From contig MKUQ01000054.1 in the NCBI GenBank assembly GCA_001898645.1, forward strand, positions 40,421-104,420: a DNA stretch of 64,000 nucleotides. Direction: 5' to 3'. Positions 57,280 to 64,000 of the stretch are shown piece by piece; within the stretch, counting starts at the first letter, position 1, and each line of letters starts with the position of its first letter. The position numbers and the translations under genes are program-made. Source of the stretch: Burkholderiales bacterium 70-64. Lineage in GTDB: Bacteria; Pseudomonadota; Gammaproteobacteria; Burkholderiales; Burkholderiaceae_E. Under the pieces are notes generated by a model that saw only the letters and a program-made list of their open reading frames with translations, did not search any database and was not told the DNA's origin.

Positions 57280-57861
57280 ATGGAACACAAGCTCCCGCCG
57301 CTGCCGTATGCAATGGACGCGCTCGCGCCCTACATCTCGAAGGAAACCTTCGAATACCACTACGGCAAGCATCACCAGGCCTACGTGACGAACCTCAACA
57401 ACCTGATCAAGGGCACCGAGTTCGAGAACATGGCCCTGGAAGACATCGTGAAGAAGTCTTCCGGCGGCGTGTTCAACAACGCCGCGCAGGTCTGGAACCA
57501 CACCTTCTTCTGGTCGAGCATGAAGCCGGGGGGAGGCGGCGAGCCGTCGGGCGCGCTGGCCGAGGCGATCAAGCGCAAGTGGAGCTCCGCCGCGGCGTTC
57601 AAGGAAGCGTTCACCAAGAGCGCGGTCGGCAATTTCGGCTCCGGCTGGACCTGGCTGGTGAAGAAACCCGACGGCAGCGTGGACATCGTCAACACCGGCA
57701 ATGCCGCCACGCCGCTCACCACCGCAGACAAGGCGTTGCTGACCATCGACGTATGGGAGCACGCCTACTACATCGACTACCGCAACGCGCGTCCCAAGTT
57801 CGTCGAGACCTTCCTCGGCAACCTCGCCAACTGGGACTTCGCCGCGAAGAATTTCGCCTGA
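57280..57861 (+). CDS. sodB: Superoxide dismutase [Fe]
   Basis: 193 aa cytoplasmic. Metal ligands in [11 protein letters not shown] (His near 27), WNHTFFW (His near 74), [11 protein letters not shown] (Asp and His near 157-161). [10 protein letters not shown] places the glutamine typical of Fe-type enzymes. AAGGA lies 8 nt before ATG. Follows xseA as in many Burkholderiales. Confidence 0.96.
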   Translation: MEHKLPPLPYAMDALAPYISKETFEYHYGKHHQAYVTNLNNLIKGTEFENMALEDIVKKSSGGVFNNAAQVWNHTFFWSSMKPGGGGEPSGALAEAIKRKWSSAAAFKEAFTKSAVGNFGSGWTWLVKKPDGSVDIVNTGNAATPLTTADKALLTIDVWEHAYYIDYRNARPKFVETFLGNLANWDFAAKNFA

Positions 57862-57911
57862 GCGCCACGCGGCGGCACGACCACCAGCAGCAGCTACAAG
57901 GAGGAGGCACC

Positions 57912-58166
57912 ATGGGCATCATCTGGACGCTGATCATCGGCCTGGTCATCGGGGCCGTCGCGAAGTTCATCATGCCGGGCACGCAGGGCGGCGGCATCAT
58001 CGTCACCATCATCCTCGGGATCGTCGGCTCCTTCGTCGCCACCTTCATCGGGCAGGCGCTCGGCTGGTATCCGCCGGGAGCCAGCGCCGGCTTCATCGCC
58101 TCGGTGATCGGCGCGATCATCGTGCTGTGGATCTACGGCCTGGTGATGAAGAAGCGCAGCCCGTGA
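57912..58166 (+). CDS. GlsB/YeaQ/YmgE-family small membrane protein
   Basis: 84 aa, three TM helices: IIWTLIIGLVIGAVAKFIMPG, IIVTIILGIVGSFVATFIGQ, ASVIGAIIVLWIYGLVMKKR. Transglycosylase-associated or stress-induced small proteins of unknown mechanism. Strong AAGGAGGAGG SD. 50 bp after sodB; possibly cotranscribed in a stress operon. Confidence 0.92.
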   Translation: MGIIWTLIIGLVIGAVAKFIMPGTQGGGIIVTIILGIVGSFVATFIGQALGWYPPGASAGFIASVIGAIIVLWIYGLVMKKRSP

Positions 58167-58228
58167 CGGCCCGCCGGGGCCGCAGCGAGTCTGCCGGCCC
58201 CGGCGGTTCTCCGGAAGCGATGGCTTCC

Positions 58229-58285
58229 GGGAGCCTGTCGAGTCGAAGCCGCTCCGGCGCGGGCCGGGCCCGATTCCGGCAGGCT
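58229..58285. repeat. REP-like motif (family 2) cluster between convergent genes
   Basis: ggagcctgtcgagtcgaagc at 58229-58248 (plus strand) and an opposed partial copy cgattccggcaggct ending at the DUF192 stop (58271-58285) form an inverted pair. 58190-58220 adds a small ccggaagc/gcttccgg hairpin. This could act as a bidirectional 3' structure. Confidence 0.5.
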
Positions 58286-58769
58286 AGCGCACCTGCCCGG
58301 GGAACACCTTCGGGTTGAGCAGCTGTGCGCCGCCGGCCAGGGCGCGGCGCGCGAACCAGCCCTGCTCCATCTCCAGGGCAAAGCGCACCGGCCGGGCCGA
58401 GCAGTGGCTGTCGTCGCTGCGCGGCGCCATGTCGGCGATGCTGACGATGCGCCCATCGTCGTCCAGGAAGGCGATCGACAGCGGGACCAGCGTGTTGCGC
58501 ATCCAGAAGCACTGCTGCGCCTTGTCCTGGAACACGAACAGCATCCCCTCGTTGGGGCCGAGCCGCTCGCGCATCATCAGGCCGGCCGCGCGCGTGGCCG
58601 GCGTGGCGGCGACCTCGGCGTGGATCACGTGGATGCCTGCCTGCAGCGCCACCACCGGCAGGCGCGGCTGCGGCACGGCCTGGGCCGTCGCCGCGGCCGC
58701 CGGGGCGGCCAGCATCACGGCGACCCCTGCGCGCGCAAGGGCTCGTCGCAGGCGGGAAGCGTTGAGCAT
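58284..58769 (-). CDS. Exported DUF192-family protein
   Basis: 161 aa. Signal peptide ([24 protein letters not shown], residues 7-30). DUF192 core: [68 protein letters not shown], then [15 protein letters not shown]. Conserved family of unknown function with a small beta-barrel. Divergent from icd, 90 bp apart. Confidence 0.9.
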   Translation of the reverse strand: MLNASRLRRALARAGVAVMLAAPAAAATAQAVPQPRLPVVALQAGIHVIHAEVAATPATRAAGLMMRERLGPNEGMLFVFQDKAQQCFWMRNTLVPLSIAFLDDDGRIVSIADMAPRSDDSHCSARPVRFALEMEQGWFARRALAGGAQLLNPKVFPGQVR

Positions 58770-58859
58770 CCCCGCATGGTGCCCGCGTTCGGTCAAAAGG
58801 GAAAGCGGGGTCGATGCGGCATAATTCCGCATCCGCGACCTCCTGCAAGGAACCCCGGC

Positions 58860-60113
<1,254 letters not shown>

Positions 60114-60146
60114 CGCCGTCTCGCAGCGTCTCTTTGCGCTTCGTAG

Positions 60147-60186
60147 GCCCCTGATTTCGTTCAAGAGATCAGGGGCTTCGTGTTTT
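60147..60186 (+). terminator. Intrinsic terminator of icd
   Basis: Perfect 9-bp stem gcccctgat (60147-60155) / atcaggggc (60168-60176), 12-nt loop, followed by ttcgtgtttt. It marks the end of the core block before the accessory genes. Confidence 0.85.
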
Positions 60187-60207
60187 CGGCGGTGGCCCGG
60201 TCATGTA

Positions 60208-60237
60208 TTGACAACAGCTACACGCCGCTCATAGAAT
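60208..60237 (+). promoter_or_regulatory. Promoter of the DUF1778/GNAT toxin-antitoxin module
   Basis: TTGACA (60208-60213), 18-bp spacer, TAGAAT (60232-60237), 37 bp before the antitoxin ATG. The stretch TAGA...TCTA just downstream is a very imperfect palindrome that could be the autorepressor operator. Confidence 0.65.
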
Positions 60238-60273
60238 TCGTATATCCATTATCTACACAAGGCATGGACGATC

Positions 60274-60579
60274 ATGCGCGACGCGGCCATCAATCTGCGG
60301 GCCAAGCCCGAGCAGCGCGACTTGATCGACAGGGCTGCGGCGACGCTAGGCAAGAACCGATCCGACTTCATGCTCGAAGCGGCCTGTGACCGTGCGCAGT
60401 CGGTCTTGCTCGATCAGGTCTTCTTCAGGTTGGATGATGGGCGGTTCAAAGCCTTCATGCAGCAGTTGGATGCTCCGCCTGCTCCCAGTGAAGGGCTGAA
60501 GCGACTGATGGCAGTCAAGGCGCCCTGGGAAGCGGGCGCCGAGGTCAAGAAGCGCTCCCGCCGAGGCCGGCCTGCTTGA
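60274..60579 (+). CDS. DUF1778 ribbon-helix-helix antitoxin (TacA-like)
   Basis: 101 aa. RHH DNA-binding segment INLRAKPEQRDLIDRAAATLGKNRSDFMLEAACDRAQSVLLD at residues 6-47; the C-terminal half (FKAFMQQLDAPPAPSEGLKRLMAVKAPWE) is the region that neutralises GNAT toxins in characterised relatives. Own promoter with a consensus -35. Overlaps the toxin gene by 4 bp (TTGA). Confidence 0.92.
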   Translation: MRDAAINLRAKPEQRDLIDRAAATLGKNRSDFMLEAACDRAQSVLLDQVFFRLDDGRFKAFMQQLDAPPAPSEGLKRLMAVKAPWEAGAEVKKRSRRGRPA

Positions 60580-61067
60580 GCCTTGAGCTGACGCCGCCCG
60601 AACCGCTCTCGTCCGGGCATCGGCTGGATGCCTTCGATTGCGGCGAGCCGTCGTTGGATGAGTGGCTCCGCAGGCGTGCCCTGAGCAACCAGGCGAGCGG
60701 CGCGAGTCGCACCTTCGTGGTCGCGGACGCGTCCGGCAGTGTGATGGGCTACTACGCCCTGGCCGCGGGTGCAGTGGCTCACGAGACGGCGACGAGCGCT
60801 GTTCGGCGAAACATGCCGGATCCGGTGCCGGTCCTCGTGCTCGGAAGGCTGGCGGTGGACCGGCATGCGCAGGGCCTCCATCTGGGCGCAGCGCTGCTTC
60901 AGGATGCCGTCAAGCGTGCGATGGCCGTTGCCGCGGATGCCGGGGTTCGCGCGCTCCTGGTGCATGCCCTGGGCGAACGGGCCAAGCTGTTCTATCAGCG
61001 CTATGGTTTTCAAGCGTCGACGGTGCACCCGATGACCTTGATGTTCAGACTGCCGGCAAGCCGGTGA
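60576..61067 (+). CDS. GNAT-family toxin (TacT-like tRNA acetyltransferase)
   Basis: 163 aa starting at TTG (SLELTPPEPLSSGHRLDAFDCGEPSLDEWL). Acetyl-CoA loop LAVDRHAQGLHLGAALLQDAVKRA near residue 92; catalytic-region ALLVHALGERAKLFYQRYGFQAS near 125. Characterised relatives acetylate aminoacyl-tRNA and are inhibited by the DUF1778 partner. The position directly after icd and the drop in GC suggest acquisition. Confidence 0.92.
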   Translation: MSLELTPPEPLSSGHRLDAFDCGEPSLDEWLRRRALSNQASGASRTFVVADASGSVMGYYALAAGAVAHETATSAVRRNMPDPVPVLVLGRLAVDRHAQGLHLGAALLQDAVKRAMAVAADAGVRALLVHALGERAKLFYQRYGFQASTVHPMTLMFRLPASR

Positions 61068-61108
61068 TGCGGCTCCGTCAGCGTGCGCGTCGGACGCCTG
61101 GCACGCAG

Positions 61109-61849
61109 TCATGACGGTGCCGGCTCGTCCGGGCTAAGTGCGACGAAGCGCCGTATCGTCCCGAGTGATCCGGCCGAGCTGTGACGGATCTGGCTCTGCT
61201 CGTATCGATGCTCGGCTCCGACAGGGCACGCCTGTCGTGCCAGGCACCCCAGGGCGCATGGCGAATCCTCCAGGAGCCTTTGCCGACGGCATGCCTGCAC
61301 GTCCATGCTTCCCGAGCGCAGGGCATCCGCAGGGCAGGCCCTGATGCAGGGCTTGGCGACGCAGTCCTTGCACGGATGCCCATGGTCCTCGGCGGGCGAG
61401 ACCGGAAGATCCGTGTCGGTGAGGATGGCCGCCCGATAGGCAAACCAACTTCCCCACTCGGCGTCGATGCCGACCATGAACGGCGACGCATGGTGCCAAC
61501 CTGCCAGCGTGCCGAGACGCTGCAGCCCAACATGTCGCCCCTCGGCCAGCCCCGTCGGGTAGACGAACCGGTATCGGGTCCCCGGCACGGCCTCGGCCAG
61601 CCAGCGCTCGACCGTGCGGACGCTGTAGGCATCGATGGGATGGGCCGAACGAACGCCCTCCGCCTGCACGCGCTCCCAGAGGCGTCGCCCGGCGTGACCG
61701 AACAGGATCAACTGGCGCTCGTGCACCCTGACGGACAGCGGCTCGAGCAGCTCCGCGGGGAGCTGCCGGAGGGCGAAGACGTGCTGCCGGTTCAGGCCGG
61801 CGTCGTCCAGCGTGGACTTCAAGGGAAGCTCGGAGATGGGCGAACTCAT
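61109..61849 (-). CDS. 4Fe-4S ferredoxin-type protein, unassigned
   Basis: 246 aa. The C-terminal third carries two cysteine groups: HPCKDCVAKPCIRACPADAL near residue 160 and CALGCLARQACPVG near 205, resembling the bis-4Fe-4S region of epoxyqueuosine reductase (QueG). The N-terminal two-thirds has no clear cobalamin-binding motif, so it is not a full QueG. Start MSSPISELPLKSTL fits the protein; upstream ATGs would overlap the next gene. I cannot assign a substrate. Confidence 0.7.
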   Translation of the reverse strand: MSSPISELPLKSTLDDAGLNRQHVFALRQLPAELLEPLSVRVHERQLILFGHAGRRLWERVQAEGVRSAHPIDAYSVRTVERWLAEAVPGTRYRFVYPTGLAEGRHVGLQRLGTLAGWHHASPFMVGIDAEWGSWFAYRAAILTDTDLPVSPAEDHGHPCKDCVAKPCIRACPADALRSGSMDVQACRRQRLLEDSPCALGCLARQACPVGAEHRYEQSQIRHSSAGSLGTIRRFVALSPDEPAPS

Positions 61850-61935
61850 ATTGGCGGCATCGGGAAACGAAACGCAAACGAAACGCGGGCCATCTACCGT
61901 TGGGTGCATTGTCCGTTTGCACCGGGAGGATCGCC

Positions 61936-62460
61936 ATGCGCAAGTATGTTCCACGCAGCCTTGCGCTGCTTCTGCTGGCCAGTGCAACAGCCCGGGCTGG
62001 CGTCATCAGCATTCCATGGACGTTGGATTTCAGCTTCGTGCCGAGCGACCAGACCGCGGTCGTGTCCGGCGCGCCGGGCGGTGGCCGGGTCGCGCTGCAG
62101 AATTTCGAGGCCAACCATGAGATCTCGTACCGGATAAAGGACAAGGTCGAAGCGCCGATCGTTGGGATCGACCTGGCCAGCGTCGATCTGCGTACCGGAC
62201 TGCGGTTTCCGACACAGGCGCAGACTGCCTACACGCTGCACCTTCCGTTCCAGATCACACTGACCGCGCCGGACCATGCACGAGCCGGCCAGAACGTGTT
62301 CATCGGCGCCTCCATCCAGCTGGACCAGGACGCCTATTTCGTGGCTCGCGGCCAGATCAGCTTCCAGACCGAGGTCTTCATGCAGGGCAGCGCCTCGGTG
62401 AGGCCGTTCGACTTTGGGGCCTTGTCGCCTTCACTCCGTTGGAACCCAGCGGACAGCTGA
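61936..62460 (+). CDS. Exported hypothetical protein, possibly frameshifted near its C-terminus
   Basis: 174 aa with a signal peptide (RKYVPRSLALLLLASATARA, residues 2-21) and GGGAGGA upstream. The mature part is beta-rich without known domain. Near 62425 a shifted frame remains protein-like for about 27 further codons (TPLEPSGQLIGFDPENPT to CWATR), so the annotated end (SLRWNPADS) may follow a one-base change. Upstream, gcaaacg/cgtttgc (61871/61914) forms a possible hairpin next to an acgaaacgc direct repeat. Between its stop and 62578 I see nothing else. Confidence 0.6.
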   Translation: MRKYVPRSLALLLLASATARAGVISIPWTLDFSFVPSDQTAVVSGAPGGGRVALQNFEANHEISYRIKDKVEAPIVGIDLASVDLRTGLRFPTQAQTAYTLHLPFQITLTAPDHARAGQNVFIGASIQLDQDAYFVARGQISFQTEVFMQGSASVRPFDFGALSPSLRWNPADS

Positions 62461-62577
62461 TCGGATTCGATCCGGAGAATCCAACGTTGTGGCTTTGCTG
62501 GGCAACCCGCTAGCGCCACGACGGGGCGCACTCAGCGAGGCCGTCGGCGACCAAGGGAAGTCGATGCAGTTGCGCCT

Positions 62578-63075
62578 CTAGGCTGCCACAATGCACGTCT
62601 GCTGCCGACTGGTCATGGAGCGAGTTGTTGGAGCCCGTACGGTGACATTGCCGCTGAACGCAGTTACCAGAGCACCGTCATTCGCGAGATGCTGGAAGAA
62701 CTGGGGGGGCTGGAAGCCATTATTCAGAATGCGCAGCCTTTCCAGTGGAACCGGATTTTTGAGGCGAACGGGGCTGTCGAGCACAAGGACGAATCCGTGC
62801 TCTACGCCGGAGAGGTAATCGAAGAACTCTGTCCTACTAAGACCAGAAACGTTACCGTACTTCCGCCAGAGAGTTTGGGGCGTCAAGGTGTGCAGTGAGC
62901 GTACCTGTGCTGAGCCAATTACCTCCCCCACAGGCACTTTGACGTACATCCAGACGGTTGCGCCGATATTCAACCGCATGGGTCGGCGGCGAAGTTCAAC
63001 CAGCTTTTCGCCGTTCAGGATTCCCTCAGCGAAGCGCTCTTCAAGCGATATCAGTGCGTGGGCGGATACGGTCAT
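62578..63075 (-). CDS. ASCH-domain protein
   Basis: 165 aa. GEKLVELRRRPMRLNIGATVWMYVKVPVGEVIGSAQV near residue 22 holds the ASCH signature GxKxxExR, a PUA-like beta-barrel thought to bind RNA or modified nucleotides. Start MTVSAHALISLEERF overlaps the upstream gene's stop by 4 bp (ATGA). GC is visibly lower than in the core genes. Function unknown. Confidence 0.8.
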   Translation of the reverse strand: MTVSAHALISLEERFAEGILNGEKLVELRRRPMRLNIGATVWMYVKVPVGEVIGSAQVRSLHTLTPQTLWRKYGNVSGLSRTEFFDYLSGVEHGFVLVLDSPVRLKNPVPLERLRILNNGFQPPQFFQHLANDGALVTAFSGNVTVRAPTTRSMTSRQQTCIVAA

Positions 63076-63857
63076 TGCGACAAAGCCTCGTCTAGGATCT
63101 TGTTGAGTTGTTCTGAGGTGATGGGGCGGGTCGTGATCAATTGCGTAGGCTCTCCACAACCAATCTTCCGCAGACTTCGCAGTGACACCGGCTTTGGCAG
63201 CACGATGACGTTGTCAAAGGCTGTTACTGTTTTAGCCTCGGAGATACCGATGGATGACAGCGTTTCAGGGCTCAGAACCGACGGGTCGAAGTCTGCCTGA
63301 TCGATTACACCCTTTGGCTTCAGATATGCTCTCTGAACACGAGCTATTGCCACGACAGAAGAGATGCCTTTTCCCCTGCTGGACTCATAGAACAACATGA
63401 GGGTCCCTCGACCGAAGAACTTCAGCGTCCTCTCGGAGCTTAGGTAGTGACGCTCCGAAAACTGGGCAGCACGCGACCTTGGCAACAGCGTGGTCTGCGG
63501 CGAGTGCTCCAACAACTGTTCGGCGAATTCTCGAAGGATTGGCGTGATGACGGCAGGCCGACCTGGTAGGCAGAAGATTGCCGGTGAGAGGCCGGACTCG
63601 ATCTCATGCAACCGCACAAACCTCCGATTTCCGTCGGGGCACAGCACCTCGACTTGTTGATCGATGTCCTTAAACGCAGGGCACGTGGTCGGGAGCTTCA
63701 GCCTGGCAAAACTGCAGAGGTCGGACACCGTCGCTGCCCAATTTTTGAGCGTCACAATGCGATTCAACACAAGCTTCGAAAGATCTGTGCCTTTTCCGAC
63801 CCCAACAAAACCGAGCCCGGCCGCTATCTCGCGTGCGGTCACTTGCTTCGGTGCCAA
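63072..63857 (-). CDS. GNAT-remnant / PUA-like (EVE/ASCH-type) protein, probably 5'-truncated
   Basis: About 261 aa from a TTG start; the same frame is open to a TAG at 63972-63974 without ATG or GTG. The extra codons plus the first residues (RNAGRLLLNKLLSRARDV ... VYLQLAPKQVTAREIAAGLGF) read like the C-terminal half of a GNAT domain, so the N-terminal half seems lost. After residue 130 a PUA-like domain is suggested by FFGRGTLMLFYESSRGKGISSVVAIARVQRAYLKP. Coupled to the ASCH gene by ATGA. Eight codons ending in the TAG could be the tail of another upstream gene. Domain calls are by eye. Confidence 0.5.
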   Translation of the reverse strand: MAPKQVTAREIAAGLGFVGVGKGTDLSKLVLNRIVTLKNWAATVSDLCSFARLKLPTTCPAFKDIDQQVEVLCPDGNRRFVRLHEIESGLSPAIFCLPGRPAVITPILREFAEQLLEHSPQTTLLPRSRAAQFSERHYLSSERTLKFFGRGTLMLFYESSRGKGISSVVAIARVQRAYLKPKGVIDQADFDPSVLSPETLSSIGISEAKTVTAFDNVIVLPKPVSLRSLRKIGCGEPTQLITTRPITSEQLNKILDEALSQ

Positions 63858-64000
63858 TTGGAGGTAGACCCGGCTTGGTGCGACATCGCGGGCACGGGAG
63901 AGAAGCTTGTTCAGTAGAAGGCGTCCAGCATTACGTGTCCTAGTCGAGACTTGATCTGACGGACACGCCGCCTAAGCGGCCTCGGCAGCCGGTTCGGATG

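Noticed and set aside
57022..57861. In-frame N-terminal extension of sodB starting with an ATGA overlap at the xseA stop
   Set aside because: The added 86 residues are Arg/Ala/Cys-rich and absent from Fe-SODs; a promoter-like TTGGGC-18-TAGAAT and an SD lie directly before the normal start.
63960..63995. gccgc-ctaa-gcggc palindrome as a tRNA arm or attachment site
   Set aside because: No other tRNA arm can be folded around it and no matching copy is seen in the window.

Overview
The window is very GC-rich, gene-dense DNA from a Gram-negative bacterium. It is most likely a betaproteobacterium of the order Burkholderiales. Evidence for this is the neighbourhoods uvrD / BPSS1780-like protein / thrB / polA, the Rieske-dioxygenase operon beside xseB-ispA-dxs, EF-P with Arg32 beside its rhamnosyltransferase EarP, exbBD-lpxK-ycaR-kdsB-adk, and xseA-sodB. 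Lipid A, Kdo and L-Ara4N genes confirm an outer membrane. No rRNA, tRNA or CRISPR array was recognised.

Layout. 1-9.8 kb: 3' part of uvrD, a membrane protein, thrB, a LOG-family protein, then polA, a ZIP metal transporter, an EamA permease and a GFA-family gene that carries a palindromic element inside its reading frame. 9.9-10.9 kb: an exported CHRD-domain protein between two arms of a perfect 168-bp inverted repeat, followed by repeat mosaic. 10.9-16.8 kb: a minus-strand operon (Rieske oxygenase, sulfurtransferase, P-loop kinase) divergent from xseB-ispA-dxs, which covers isoprenoid precursor synthesis. 17.0-17.7 kb: a PEP-CTERM exported protein with a candidate sigma-54 promoter. 17.7-25.2 kb: a lipid A aminoarabinose (arn) operon with arnA split into two genes; a 753-bp repeat-rich insertion flanked by an 11-bp direct repeat separates arnB from arnC. 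25.2-33.5 kb: NYN/LOTUS protein, yajQ, uup, argG, dinB and an OmpR-type two-component pair. 33.7-37.5 kb: an ECF sigma factor followed by a MacAB-like tripartite ABC export system. 38-43.7 kb: argF, argD, DUF3579, a response regulator, efp, earP and a KTSC protein. 43.9-51.3 kb: gamma-glutamyltranspeptidase, amidase, DsrE protein, an SDR and a proton-pumping pyrophosphatase fused to an OmpA-like domain. 51.4-60.1 kb: adk, kdsB, ycaR, lpxK, exbD, exbB, xseA, sodB, a GlsB-like protein, a DUF192 protein and icd, ending in a clear intrinsic terminator.

From about 60.2 kb base composition falls and the content becomes accessory: a DUF1778/GNAT toxin-antitoxin module, a 4Fe-4S protein, an exported hypothetical, and an ASCH-domain gene coupled to a 5'-truncated GNAT/PUA-like gene at the window edge. 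This looks like the start of a horizontally acquired segment.

The most unusual content is a set of GC-rich palindromic repeats: elements of 239-265 bp with 30-43 bp perfect terminal inverted repeats, nested and shared between 9.3-10.9 kb and 21.6-22.4 kb, plus two short motif families that sit directly on or after stop codons. One element lies in frame inside a coding gene and a composite of others has split the arn operon. All coordinates and identities were read by eye; functional calls are from recognised motifs without database searches.
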